Shown: one piece after another, positions 36,540 through 45,380 of the stretch | How positions within the stretch are numbered: position 1 is the first letter of the stretch | Layout: every line of letters begins with the position of its first letter | Assembly: GCF_003073175.1 (NCBI RefSeq) | Contig: NZ_QBBX01000018.1 | Location: 432-64,431 of the forward strand | Origin: Peribacillus acanthi | GTDB lineage: Bacteria > Bacillota > Bacilli > Bacillales > DSM-1321 | Direction: 5' to 3' | Length of the DNA: 64,000 bases | Position numbers and translations under genes: made by a program | The notes under the pieces: generated by a model | Told to the model about the DNA's origin: nothing | Databases searched by the model: none | Seen by the model: the letters and a program-made list of their open reading frames with translations, nothing else

Positions 36540-36573
36540 ATCCCTTCCTCCTATGCTTATAAAAATATAATCC

Positions 36574-36670
36574 TTTACACCTATAAGTTAAGTCGGATTT
36601 GTACCAATCTTCCTCCTTCCCTATTTGTTATTGAAACTATATGATGGACATTAAATTTTATACCTATAGG
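36574..36670. promoter_or_regulatory. Direct repeats upstream of tcyP
   Basis: TTTACACCTATAAG (36574-36587) and TTTATACCTATAGG (36657-36670) are two 14-base direct repeats with 11 identities, 83 bases apart, in the tcyP upstream region. They could be a regulator's sites; no known consensus was matched. Confidence 0.3.
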
Positions 36671-36749
36671 TTTTGATATTGATTATTTACAGATCTTTAC
36701 TTAGAAATATTCACTATTAATTCTTTCATTTTAGGTAAAGCAAAAAAAA

Positions 36750-36795
36750 AAGAGATGATCCACATTCCAAAATGGAAGTGGAAACATCCCTTTCT
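36750..36795 (-). terminator. Terminator of proC
   Basis: Imperfect stem AGAGATGATCCACATTCCA / TGGAAGTGGAAACATCCCT with AAA loop, just beyond the proC stop; an A-run on the plus strand gives the T-run for proC. Confidence 0.75.
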
Positions 36796-37613
36796 TATGA
36801 TTTCATCGTTTCTCCTAAAAATTTAATTTTATTTGTACACTCATCCATAGCCGTTAAAATAGAGGAACGAAATCCTGTTTTTTCAAGAGATGATACTGCC
36901 TCGATGGTGGCTCCTCCAGGAGTGCATACATCATCCTTTAGTGCACCAGGGTGACGTCCTGTTGCCATCACCATTTTTGCCGCACCTAATACCGCCTGGG
37001 CAGCAAGTTTATAAGCTTGTTCTCTTGGTATCCCTTGTTTGACTCCACCATCAGCCATTGCTTCAATCATCATGTACACATAAGCTGGTGAAGATCCTGA
37101 AATTGCAGGGATTGCATCCATTAGATTTTCCGAAATCCGTTCGCATTTTCCGATTGATTGCAAAAGGGTTTCTACAATCGATAGATCATCTTCTGTAACA
37201 AATTCATTTATACAATAGGGGGTCATCCCTTCGCCTACCATGGATGGTGTGTTAGGCATAGTCCGAACTACCTTTACATCTTTACCAAATGCCTTCCTTA
37301 CATACTCAGTATCAATGCCTGCGGCTACTGTGACAACGATTACCTTTTCTCTAACAGCATTTTTTATGCTTTCGATGATTTCTCCATAAAGATTTGGTTT
37401 TACAGCCAGAAATAAAATATCAGATTTCTTAGCTACTAATAGATTATCAATAGTACCTTGAATTTTAAATTTATTAGTTAGTTCCTGAAGGGTCCTTTCT
37501 GTTCGGGTGCTCACATAAATATTAGAGGATTCAATCCCTTTTCTTTCGATTATTCCAGATAAAATAGCCTGTCCCATTTTTCCGCATCCAATAAATCCAA
37601 TGGTCTGATTCAT
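36795..37613 (-). CDS. proC: Pyrroline-5-carboxylate reductase
   Basis: A 272-residue enzyme reducing pyrroline-5-carboxylate to proline with NADPH. Rossmann loop IGFIGCGKMGQAILSG, central motif LAVKPNLYGEI, RTMPNTPSMVGEGM, and C-terminal catalytic region AISGSSPAYVYMMIEAMADGG and HPGALKDDVCTPGGATIEAV. Bacillus species often have several copies (proG, proH, proI); which one this is cannot be told. Monocistronic. Confidence 0.93.
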   Translation of the reverse strand: MNQTIGFIGCGKMGQAILSGIIERKGIESSNIYVSTRTERTLQELTNKFKIQGTIDNLLVAKKSDILFLAVKPNLYGEIIESIKNAVREKVIVVTVAAGIDTEYVRKAFGKDVKVVRTMPNTPSMVGEGMTPYCINEFVTEDDLSIVETLLQSIGKCERISENLMDAIPAISGSSPAYVYMMIEAMADGGVKQGIPREQAYKLAAQAVLGAAKMVMATGRHPGALKDDVCTPGGATIEAVSSLEKTGFRSSILTAMDECTNKIKFLGETMKS

Positions 37614-37802
37614 ATGTTGTTCTCCTAATTCAATTGATTCAATTATTATAATACATGTAATAGATTTATTACTAACTGAACGAGTATTAAAAAATCAATG
37701 ATTCGGATTTAGAATTCATACATGCACTCTACCTTATGAAAGATTAACTTCGTGTCACTAGGGTAAAATGTGAGAAGTAAATCAAACGGGAGGAACATGG
37801 TC

Positions 37803-38411
37803 ATGAAAGATGAAATTCGTTATCTTCCACTTTGTCCAGTTAAACAACGTTTCTTTTTACAACCCACTTTAGAATTAGCTCAATCACTGTTGGGCTGTTT
37901 ATTGATTAAGGAAACAGAGAATGGTATAGCCGGAGGATTCATAGTGGAAACAGAAGCTTACATGGGGCCAGAAGATCAAGCGGCACATAGCCATAATAAT
38001 AGAAGAACAAAACGGACTGAAGTGATGTTCGGTGAAGCAGGATATGTATACACTTACGTCATGCATACACATTGCTTAGTTAATGTTGTCAGTGGACCAC
38101 TTGAAAAACCTGAAGCTATCCTTATACGGGGAGTGGAACCTTTTATAGGAAAGGATTTAATTAAGGTTCGTAGAGGTATGGATAATTTGGTACAAGCTTG
38201 TAACGGTCCAGGGAAGCTTACAAAGGCACTAGGAATTACTATGGATGATTATGGGAAATCATTTAGAGATTCCTCAATTTTCATAGTGGAAGGGTACACT
38301 CCAATCCACATTTCTTCAGGACCGAGAGTTGGCATTCCGAATTCAGGCAATGCAAAGGATTTTCCTTGGAGGTTTTGGATTACAGGGAATCCTTTCGTTT
38401 CGAGACCTTAA
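37803..38411 (+). CDS. DNA-3-methyladenine glycosylase (AAG family)
   Basis: A 202-residue base-excision repair enzyme of the eukaryotic-type AAG/MPG family (YxlJ of B. subtilis). The catalytic glutamate is in FIVETEAYMGPEDQAAHS, and the base-pocket segments YVMHTHCLVNVVSG and ACNGPGKLTKALGI are intact, ending in RVGI and FWITGNPFVSRP. The ATG at 37803 lies 9 bases after GGGAGG; an ATG two codons earlier is too close. It converges with and overlaps the next small gene by about 30 bases. Confidence 0.92.
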   Translation: MKDEIRYLPLCPVKQRFFLQPTLELAQSLLGCLLIKETENGIAGGFIVETEAYMGPEDQAAHSHNNRRTKRTEVMFGEAGYVYTYVMHTHCLVNVVSGPLEKPEAILIRGVEPFIGKDLIKVRRGMDNLVQACNGPGKLTKALGITMDDYGKSFRDSSIFIVEGYTPIHISSGPRVGIPNSGNAKDFPWRFWITGNPFVSRP

Positions 38412-38673
38412 GAGTTTTGAATTCATTTATAAATGATTGAGGGCACTCCCTAACTTGAAAAGGGAATACCCCTTGACTAGTGTGTAAATATAATATTCCT
38501 TCTCTACTAGAAAACCCTTTGTAGGAAACGTCATGAACATCATTTAACAAAAATTCCTGAAATGAGGTCTTTACATATATGGTGGAAAGTCTTATTGTAT
38601 GTGCCTCTTCCCAAACTTTTTGTTCACCATTGATTATTTTCCGATGTACCGTTATATAAGTAATAGAATCCAT
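38380..38673 (-). CDS. Hypothetical protein, 97 residues
   Basis: Starts MDSITYITVHRKI after GGGAGGGGG and appears as a mostly beta protein (HTIRLSTIYVKTSF, DVSYKGFSSREGILYLHTSQ GVF), perhaps a PH-like barrel. Its last ten codons overlap the 3' end of the glycosylase gene. The good ribosome binding site and composition support it as real. Family not recognised. Confidence 0.65.
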   Translation of the reverse strand: MDSITYITVHRKIINGEQKVWEEAHTIRLSTIYVKTSFQEFLLNDVHDVSYKGFSSREGILYLHTSQGVFPFQVRECPQSFINEFKTLKVSKRKDSL

Positions 38674-38725
38674 TGTCTTCCCCCTCCCTTGAAACATCAA
38701 TCAATATTATTATACGCTAAATAGA

Positions 38726-38766
38726 AAACTGGACCATCTTAAAACTCTAGATGGTCCAGTTTTGTC
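38726..38766 (-). terminator. Terminator of swrC
   Basis: Stem AAAACTGGACCATCT / AGATGGTCCAGTTTT with a 9-base loop just after the swrC stop. Confidence 0.85.
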
Positions 38767-38780
38767 TGCAAAATACTCGC

Positions 38781-41700
38781 TTATTTAGATTTCTTTTTGT
38801 TAACCTTATTTTTGATTTTCATCAAGCTCTCATAAACCATCGGTACAACCAGTAGCGTTAAAAGAGTAGAACTCGTCAAGCCACCAATAACCGTGACACC
38901 TAATCCTTTAGAAATTAGACCGCTGCCTTCTAAACCTACTGCCAATGGAGCTAGTGCCCCAATGGTAGCTATAGCCGTCATCAAAATTGGGCGAAGACGC
39001 GTACCGGCAGCTTCGAGTAATGCTTCACGAGTTGATAGTCCTTCGTTTTCCATATGGATCACACGATCAATCAACACGATTGCATTGGTTACTACGATAC
39101 CAATCAACATCAGTGCGCCAATCATGGCTGAAACGGAGATAGTTTCACCTGACACCAGTAGGCCAAGCAAGGCACCAATAACGGTAAATGGTAGTGAGAA
39201 CAATATAGCGAATGGAGCCAAGCCGCCTCCGAATGTTACTACGAGCACAAGATATACGATTGCAATGGCCGCAAGCATAGCCAATCCTAGCTGTGTAAAG
39301 GATTCAGCAATATCTTCTGTAACCCCGCCCATAGAAATCTCAACATTTGGTGGAACATCTATTTTATCGACTTTTTCTTTCACTGCAGTAGATACTTTCG
39401 CAACATCCTTTGTCGTGATTTCACCTGAAACGTCTGCATAAATTTTGCCATCTCTTCTTGTAATGGTATCCGAAGTTTTACCTTCCTTGATTGTAATCAA
39501 TTCTTTAATAGGAACTGTCATACCTAGAGGAGATTGTATTGTTTTATTCGTCAAGTCTTCAATATCCTCATAAGTCTCTTTTTCCATTTGGAGATATACG
39601 TTTACGTCTTTACCTTCGTGCTGGATTGTTGTAATGATTGGACGTTGTCCAGCCTGTGTGAATTCCATTCCTAGTTGGGCAGCTGATAAGCCCAGTTTAC
39701 TTAATTTTTCTTGGTTAGCGACTAATGTGTATTCTTCGTATGTGTCTGAAATACTCGACTTTACATTCTTTAATGAATCCACGTCTTTCATGACTTTCTC
39801 TACTTCTTTTACAAGTGGCTCAATGTCTTTCATGCTATCCCCATATACTTGGATGGTTAGAGCTCCGCTTGAGCCCATTCCTGAAAAATCTACAGTAGCC
39901 CATTCACCTTTATTTGTATCTTTTTGAAGGAGGTCAATCACCTTTTCTCCTTCTTCAGTGAAGTTCGGAGTATCAGTTTCGTAACCAACAAAGAAAAGGG
40001 CAGAGTTATTCTCTCCAGGATTCATTGGGTTTTCTCCACCAACAGAGAACTGGACTGTTTTCACGTTCTTACGATTCATGAAGAATACTTCCGCTTCTTC
40101 GGCCATTTCGACTACATCATCAATTGTTTGACCTGGTTCTGGCTTAAAAGTCACAGCAAGCATTTTTTCTTCGTCTGAAGGTAAGAAACTTACACCTATG
40201 ATTGGAACTAAGAATAAGCTTCCAACTAGCATGGCAATAGCAATTATCCATGTGATGAATTTATGGTTTAATGACCATTTCAGAACTTTCTTATAGAACA
40301 CCCCTAGTCTTGTAGGTGATTCTTCATGATGCTGCTTTCCTTTAACACCATTCTTGAATAAGGAGTGTGCCATCATAGGAACAATTGTAATCGCTACTAA
40401 TAATGAAGCTAGAAGTGAAAATACTATCGTTAATGCAAATGGAAGGAACATCTCACCAATTGTACCCTTCACCAATCCAAGAGGTAAGAAAACCGCAATT
40501 GTTACAATGGTCGAAGACATAATTGGCATGAACATTTCTCGCGTTGCATCCACAATTAATTCCCTTCCACGTAATTCCTCATTGTTCAACGACATACGTC
40601 TAAAGATATTTTCAATAACGACAATGGAATCATCGATGACACGCCCAATGGCAACCGTCATGGCACCTAAAGTCATCATGTTCAATGTAATGTCCATTTG
40701 TTTTAACAGCAATATCGCGATCAAAAGGGATAAAGGAATCGAAACGACAGAAATAATCGTCGTACGGATATTACGTAAAAACAGGAGAATGATAACCATG
40801 GCAAAAATAGCCCCAAAAACCGCTTTGCTTAACATCGTTTCAACCGACTTTTCAATCGGTGCACCTTGGTCATAGATTGAGACGATATTCAAACCATCGT
40901 ATTTTTTTTCTAATGTTTTGATTTCTTTTTTTACTTCATTTACTACATCAACTGTATTGGCATCAGAAGCTTTAACCACTTGAATACCAATCGAAGTTTC
41001 TCCATTGGTACGTGAAATGGATTCAGCTTTCCCATTAATTTTCACATCTGCAATTTCCCCTAATGTCACAGTAGGAATTTCTACTTTTGAGGGTATTGCT
41101 ACTGAAGTTTGACCAGGTCCTACACCTGGTTGCTGAGTCATTCCAGATTGTGAAGGAATAACGGGAATTTTTACATTCTTAAGGTCTTCTATCGTTGCAA
41201 TATTCCCATCAATTACTACCGACTTCTGGGTATCGTTGAGTGTGAATAATCCTAAAGGGAATTGTACATTAGCTCCTTTTATCATGTTTTGTACCGTTTC
41301 TTCAGACAAACCAAGCTCTTTTAATTTTTCATCTTTAAAGGTTAGAGAAGCTTCTTCTATTTGCTGACCTGATACTTGAATAGAAGCTACACCGTTTAAT
41401 CCTTCCAAGGAAGGTACAATATTTTCTTCAACGTCTTTCGTTAAATCAGCAAGAGCTTGACTCTCATCAGAAATACTTATGGACATGACAGGAAATGCAT
41501 CGAAGCTTAACCGAGAAACTTGGGATTCTTGTACACCCTCAGGGAAGGTCATACTGTCTACGGCTTCTTTGACCTCTGCTTGCGCTTTTTCCATATCTTT
41601 TTCAAATTCATATTGAATCTGTATAGATGAAGCATTTTGGAAGGAAGAAGAGCTAACTATAGAAACCCCTTCATGATTTTGTATTTTTTTCTCAATAGGT

Positions 41701-41897
41701 TCTGTTACTTTGTCTGCTACTTCTTCAGGTGTAGCTCCTGGATAGATGGTTAATACTGAAACAACTGGCATTGTAATATTTGGAATGGTTTCAAGCTTCA
41801 TATTTAATCCCGAATATAAACCAGCAACGGTTATGATGATGGTTAGAAGCCATACCGCAAACTTATTCTTTAGTGAAAACTGTATCACTTTTTTCAT
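38781..41897 (-). CDS. swrC: RND-family efflux transporter SwrC
   Basis: A 1038-residue resistance-nodulation-division transporter with 12 membrane helices in two six-helix halves and two large extracytoplasmic loops. The proton-relay region is VAIGRVIDDSIVVIENIFRR. B. subtilis SwrC (YerP, 1065 residues) exports surfactin and confers resistance to it. The second loop and AGTRLRPILMTAIATIGALAPLA are typical. Upstream are two TGACC-N5-GTCA palindromes, one overlapping the apparent promoter, so a TetR regulator (YerO-like) probably represses it. That regulator is not in the window. Confidence 0.9.
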   Translation of the reverse strand: MKKVIQFSLKNKFAVWLLTIIITVAGLYSGLNMKLETIPNITMPVVSVLTIYPGATPEEVADKVTEPIEKKIQNHEGVSIVSSSSFQNASSIQIQYEFEKDMEKAQAEVKEAVDSMTFPEGVQESQVSRLSFDAFPVMSISISDESQALADLTKDVEENIVPSLEGLNGVASIQVSGQQIEEASLTFKDEKLKELGLSEETVQNMIKGANVQFPLGLFTLNDTQKSVVIDGNIATIEDLKNVKIPVIPSQSGMTQQPGVGPGQTSVAIPSKVEIPTVTLGEIADVKINGKAESISRTNGETSIGIQVVKASDANTVDVVNEVKKEIKTLEKKYDGLNIVSIYDQGAPIEKSVETMLSKAVFGAIFAMVIILLFLRNIRTTIISVVSIPLSLLIAILLLKQMDITLNMMTLGAMTVAIGRVIDDSIVVIENIFRRMSLNNEELRGRELIVDATREMFMPIMSSTIVTIAVFLPLGLVKGTIGEMFLPFALTIVFSLLASLLVAITIVPMMAHSLFKNGVKGKQHHEESPTRLGVFYKKVLKWSLNHKFITWIIAIAMLVGSLFLVPIIGVSFLPSDEEKMLAVTFKPEPGQTIDDVVEMAEEAEVFFMNRKNVKTVQFSVGGENPMNPGENNSALFFVGYETDTPNFTEEGEKVIDLLQKDTNKGEWATVDFSGMGSSGALTIQVYGDSMKDIEPLVKEVEKVMKDVDSLKNVKSSISDTYEEYTLVANQEKLSKLGLSAAQLGMEFTQAGQRPIITTIQHEGKDVNVYLQMEKETYEDIEDLTNKTIQSPLGMTVPIKELITIKEGKTSDTITRRDGKIYADVSGEITTKDVAKVSTAVKEKVDKIDVPPNVEISMGGVTEDIAESFTQLGLAMLAAIAIVYLVLVVTFGGGLAPFAILFSLPFTVIGALLGLLVSGETISVSAMIGALMLIGIVVTNAIVLIDRVIHMENEGLSTREALLEAAGTRLRPILMTAIATIGALAPLAVGLEGSGLISKGLGVTVIGGLTSSTLLTLLVVPMVYESLMKIKNKVNKKKSK

Positions 41898-41968
41898 GAA
41901 TTTCTCCTTTTTAAATGAATACTTTTTGACTACTTTCTGACTTCACGGTCAACCCTTTTTAGTTTAAC

Positions 41969-41982
41969 TGACCACCTAGTCA
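41969..41982. promoter_or_regulatory. TetR-like operator within the swrC promoter
   Basis: TGACCACCTAGTCA. On the minus strand it lies between TTGACT and TTAAAC/TAAAAA, which form the likely swrC promoter. It shares TGACC-N5-GTCA with a second site 67 bases away. Confidence 0.55.
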
Positions 41983-42035
41983 ATAGTCAATTATTATTAT
42001 CATTTGTCTAGAAATACCATATAAAGGACAATGAA

Positions 42036-42049
42036 TGACCAATCAGTCA
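42036..42049. promoter_or_regulatory. Second TetR-like operator
   Basis: TGACCAATCAGTCA (reverse TGACTGATTGGTCA), a palindrome with TGAC/GTCA arms matching the site at 41969. It lies between swrC and the divergent small gene, so a repressor could act on both. Confidence 0.5.
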
Positions 42050-42150
42050 GGTCGTAATTTGTATAAAATACCTTTCATATAATATAGATCTTTGAAAATA
42101 ATAATAGAGGAGCAATATCCTCCGATTATAGTGAAATGAGGGGAAGATCC

Positions 42151-42324
42151 ATGAATATCCGTGAAGGACTAATTCCAACAGTGCTAGGTTCAGCGGTCAC
42201 AGCTGCTGGCTATGCTATGAAACAAACCCGTGGGACCAATAAGATGGTTGCTAATACAATATTTGGATTTGGATTGGCTCATGTTGTATTAGGAGTTATT
42301 GATTTAGTTGAGCATAGAGGATAA
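42151..42324 (+). CDS. Small hydrophobic protein, 57 residues
   Basis: Starts MNIREGLIPTVLGSAVTAAG; two hydrophobic stretches (residues 6-20 and 33-52) around a basic, charged middle (KQTRGTNKM). AGGGGAAG precedes the ATG at 42151. It is divergent from swrC and ends at a hairpin. Function unknown; the composition suggests a small membrane protein. Confidence 0.7.
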   Translation: MNIREGLIPTVLGSAVTAAGYAMKQTRGTNKMVANTIFGFGLAHVVLGVIDLVEHRG

Positions 42325-42328
42325 ATAA

Positions 42329-42366
42329 TGGAGAGCAAAAGTGATTATCCACTGTTGCTCTCCTTT
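42329..42366. terminator. Bidirectional terminator
   Basis: Stem GGAGAGCAA / TTGCTCTCC with a 16-base loop, between two convergent genes. Confidence 0.75.
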
Positions 42367-43103
42367 CCATTTTCATTCATGCTTTCCTTAATCTTTTTAG
42401 AGAACGTTTGTGGATCATCAACTGAAATATAAACTTTGGTAATTGCTCTTTTTCTTCCGAATGGTTCAATAACCGTGACAGGATTTTTCAATTCGATACA
42501 AAATTGTGGAGTTTCCATTTCCATCAAGGTGGCCATATGGACATCTTTTTTCTTCTTTTCTTCTTCATAATCTTTCCCATCACGAAGAATTTGAATCTCT
42601 GATAAAGGGATGACCATTTTGGATCGCCAACCTAATTGAACTAGTAGGGAGTCTTTTCCTAAGATAAATGGATTCCTTAAGTACCCTTTGTAATCACTTA
42701 TGAAGAATACAAATAGATAAATATTCAAGAAGAGATGAATCCACGCTAAAACAGGTTTCCAATTATGTAGTAAATAGGAAACTCCAACTGTCTCCAATAA
42801 TGTAATGGCTAATATAGCAATTACAAATGTCTTATAGCCGGACTCTTTGTGATAGGTAAACGGTGTTTCATCCGGCCTTAGTTTTAAGGTACCGGCCTTA
42901 GAAAACAAGTAATAATACATCACTAGTTCATGCCGGAGAACCGCTACCCCAATCTTAATTTTAATACTGGATGTTAGTGCTTCTGATATTTTATCTGGAA
43001 AACTTCCCTCTTTAATTTTCCGATAAGAAAAAATAATTTTACCGATTCGATACATCAGTAAGATAATTAGCAAACACTCAACGGCTATTAATACATTCTT
43101 CAT
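42345..43103 (-). CDS. Membrane protein of unknown function
   Basis: About 252 residues with an N-terminal membrane helix (MKNVLIAVECLLIILLMYRI), two further helices around 95-150 (FVIAILAITLLETVGVSYLL, LNIYLFVFFISDY), and a soluble C-terminal domain with a PH-like pattern (LLVQLGWRSKMVIPLSEIQI, ITKVYISVDDPQTFSKKIKE). The start codon is uncertain between ATGs at 43103, 43109 and 43136. Its 3' end overlaps the shared terminator. Family not recognised. Confidence 0.75.
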   Translation of the reverse strand: MKNVLIAVECLLIILLMYRIGKIIFSYRKIKEGSFPDKISEALTSSIKIKIGVAVLRHELVMYYYLFSKAGTLKLRPDETPFTYHKESGYKTFVIAILAITLLETVGVSYLLHNWKPVLAWIHLFLNIYLFVFFISDYKGYLRNPFILGKDSLLVQLGWRSKMVIPLSEIQILRDGKDYEEEKKKKDVHMATLMEMETPQFCIELKNPVTVIEPFGRKRAITKVYISVDDPQTFSKKIKESMNENGKESNSG

Positions 43104-43252
43104 AGTCATTCTCTTTTCTATACGAATTATGTTCAAAATTCCTATAACAAAATCTTACAATGAATTATTTTAACTAAAAATAGATACTCCTTACATGAAT
43201 CTTACATTTCTGTAAGGCAGCACTAAAAAACTGTCGGAATAAGTTCGACAGC

Positions 43253-44041
43253 TTAAAATAGTTGGTCCAAGATATTACGTTTCAAAGTATCAATAGTCTC
43301 GCGATCTATATTACAGCCTCTTATTAGATACTCCTCAATTGAACCATATTTTTCTATTATACTTTCAATTGTCTCAAGCAAGTATTCTTCCCTAACTTCA
43401 AATATAGGCTTCAATCTCTCAGTTGGAACTCTAAACAAAGTCCCCCATCTAATTACTCTTTCAAGCTTCTTCATTCTTTTTTTGTTTAACTCATTGGATA
43501 AAAGATAATCCTGTTTGACGATTTCAATAGGCACCCCTGCCAATAATTGAACTAAAGCCGAGATAAAACCTGTTCTGTCTTTTCCTCCTGTACAATGTAG
43601 TAGTAGAGGATAGTTAGTACCGTCCGCAAGGATTGATATGATTTCGCGAATTTGTTCAGTCCGTTCAAAAGATATAGTACGATAAAAACCCTTCATCATT
43701 TCTCCAAAATCTAAGGTCGTTTCTCCCTTTAAATATCTAAAGAATTCCTTCTTGTTATTAAACTCTTGACTATCATGCTGTAAGGGAACTGTGACTGTTT
43801 GTAAAGCAGTGTTCTTTACAAGTTTATTTGGATATGTTTTGCGTTCATTTTCCCCCCTAACGTCTACTATCAAATTAAAACCGAACGATTCCATCCTATG
43901 CATATCTTTTTTATTCAATTTTGAAAGATCTCCAGAACGATACAAGATTCCTTCTTTTAATTTCTTACCATCACTTGTCCACTTACCACCTATATCACGA
44001 AAATTATATAATCGTTTAAACGGACTTTCATACGTTTCCAT
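43253..44041 (-). CDS. Tyrosine-phosphatase-like protein
   Basis: A 262-residue protein of the Y_phosphatase3 group, with the N-terminal signature RLYNFRDIGG, LYRSGDLSKLNKKD, the active-site loop LLHCTGGKDRTGFISALV (CX5R with the lysine typical of lipid/tyrosine phosphatases) and a C-terminal helical region. Such enzymes act on phosphotyrosine or phosphoinositides. The ATG at 44041 follows AAAGGTGGG; the upstream in-frame extension has no ribosome binding site. Single gene; substrate unknown. Confidence 0.87.
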   Translation of the reverse strand: METYESPFKRLYNFRDIGGKWTSDGKKLKEGILYRSGDLSKLNKKDMHRMESFGFNLIVDVRGENERKTYPNKLVKNTALQTVTVPLQHDSQEFNNKKEFFRYLKGETTLDFGEMMKGFYRTISFERTEQIREIISILADGTNYPLLLHCTGGKDRTGFISALVQLLAGVPIEIVKQDYLLSNELNKKRMKKLERVIRWGTLFRVPTERLKPIFEVREEYLLETIESIIEKYGSIEEYLIRGCNIDRETIDTLKRNILDQLF

Positions 44042-44228
44042 GTTTGGCCCACCTTTTATGGATAAATTAACCAATACTTTTTTAGTATAAATACTATTCG
44101 GAACAGTTTCAAAAACTTTACGCTTGAATTTCACTATTATTCTCTAAATATTAGAAAACCAGACCGTCGCCAAAAGCCTAGTGGCGTTTTTCTTTCCTGC
44201 TGCCAATTTAGATTTTTTTTAGAGAATA

Positions 44229-44275
44229 AAAAAAAATGAAGCCCGGTTAATCTCTAAAGGACTTCATTTTTATGA
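44229..44275 (-). terminator. Terminator of the signal peptidase gene
   Basis: Stem AAAAATGAAG / CTTCATTTTT with an inner partial stem, 15-60 bases after the stop. Confidence 0.7.
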
Positions 44276-44289
44276 ATGCTCATCTTTTA

Positions 44290-44820
44290 TCATTTCGGTA
44301 TACCAATTCCTTCTACAGGATAGTATCGGAATTTGACTTCCCCAATGACTGAATCCTTATGTATGAAACCATATATTCTACTATCTCCGCTTTTTCTGCG
44401 ATTATCACCCATGACAAACAATGAATCTTTTGGAACTTCTACTTTAAAATCTTCTGTTAATTTTTCTTCAATGGCGAGTTTCTCTTTATTTGTGTTCAAA
44501 TAGGGTTCCTTGAATTCTTCCCCATTGATATAAAGAGTGTCATCCTTCACTTCTACAGTATCTCCAGGAAGACCAATCAATCTCTTGATATGATTTTCCT
44601 CCGAAACTGGAGAATGAAAAACAATCATATCAAAATGCTCTAGCTTACTAACTTTTGTAATCACCACTTTATTATTATCTTCAAAAGTTGGTATCATGGA
44701 TTCACCATGAACTGTGACTGGAGTAAATAAAAAATGACGGCAAATAAGGGCTATGACTATAGCAAAAAACAGTGACTTGACCCAAGAAAATATTTCTTCT
44801 TTAGTAGTACGATCTTGCAT
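44290..44820 (-). CDS. Type I signal peptidase
   Basis: A 176-residue membrane-anchored serine protease that removes secretory signal peptides. One N-terminal helix (SLFFAIVIALICRHFLF), the catalytic serine in VHGESMIPTFEDNNKVVI, the catalytic lysine in NHIKRLIGLPGDTVEV and the C-terminal box GDNRRKSGDSRIYG. Length matches SipS/SipT types of Bacillus. The ATG at 44820 follows GAGGAGGAG; a longer frame starts at 44853. Several paralogues are normal in Bacillus, so no symbol is given. Confidence 0.93.
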   Translation of the reverse strand: MQDRTTKEEIFSWVKSLFFAIVIALICRHFLFTPVTVHGESMIPTFEDNNKVVITKVSKLEHFDMIVFHSPVSEENHIKRLIGLPGDTVEVKDDTLYINGEEFKEPYLNTNKEKLAIEEKLTEDFKVEVPKDSLFVMGDNRRKSGDSRIYGFIHKDSVIGEVKFRYYPVEGIGIPK

Positions 44821-44917
44821 TGGACTCCTCCTCAAGATTACTAAACCATCCATCTCTTTGATTAGACGTAAATTATTTTCATAGGTTTCAAAGAATTTAC
44901 AAAAAATTTTAAAATTT

Positions 44918-45244
44918 TTATTTATCTAAATGTCTTTCATACACTATGTAGGAATAGAGTCGATAAATAATTGGAATGATTGCTAAAAATGACATCCATT
45001 TCAATGATTCTTCTGCAAATACTAACATTCCTAGCATAAATAATAATGCTACTATCGCAGTAAAATTGCCAGAAAATCCGTTCAGTGGTTGGTTGCTTAC
45101 AAGAAACGTTTTAACTCCTTTTAAATCCTTGGCATAACATTCTTCATGATATGGAACTACCTCCAAAAACATAGTGGTGGTCACTAAATCTCCTCTCACC
45201 TCCACTTCTCTGTAGCACTTATCACAATAAACAGCTTTCGCCAT
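44918..45244 (-). CDS. Small zinc-ribbon membrane protein
   Basis: A 108-residue protein with an N-terminal metal-binding region (VYCDKCYREVEVRGD, then PYHEECYAKD: CxxC ... HxxC) and two membrane helices (ALLFMLGMLVFAE, MSFLAIIPIIYRLYSYIVYE). GGAGGGTTATT precedes the ATG. Function unknown. Between the signal peptidase gene and the TmrB-like gene. Confidence 0.72.
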   Translation of the reverse strand: MAKAVYCDKCYREVEVRGDLVTTTMFLEVVPYHEECYAKDLKGVKTFLVSNQPLNGFSGNFTAIVALLFMLGMLVFAEESLKWMSFLAIIPIIYRLYSYIVYERHLDK

Positions 45245-45380
45245 AATAACCCTCCTCTGTGAATCTTTTGGCTATTTAAACTTATTACGTTTAAATCGTA
45301 AAATAGTTTCAAATTTCAGAAATTTATTGCGATAATAAAGTAGTAGCATTTAAACAAATGTAAGATAAAGGAGTATCACT

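Noticed and set aside
38893-39441. 182-codon plus-strand frame inside swrC
   Set aside because: A shadow of the swrC frame: no ribosome binding site and composition rich in Ser, Thr and Pro from antisense codons.
40354-40875. 173-codon plus-strand frame inside swrC
   Set aside because: Antisense shadow of the transporter gene; the swrC frame is continuous with conserved motifs here.
44168-44190. Hairpin CGCCA/TGGCG with T-run on the plus strand
   Set aside because: No plus-strand gene ends here and the stem has only five pairs, so a terminator call is not supported.
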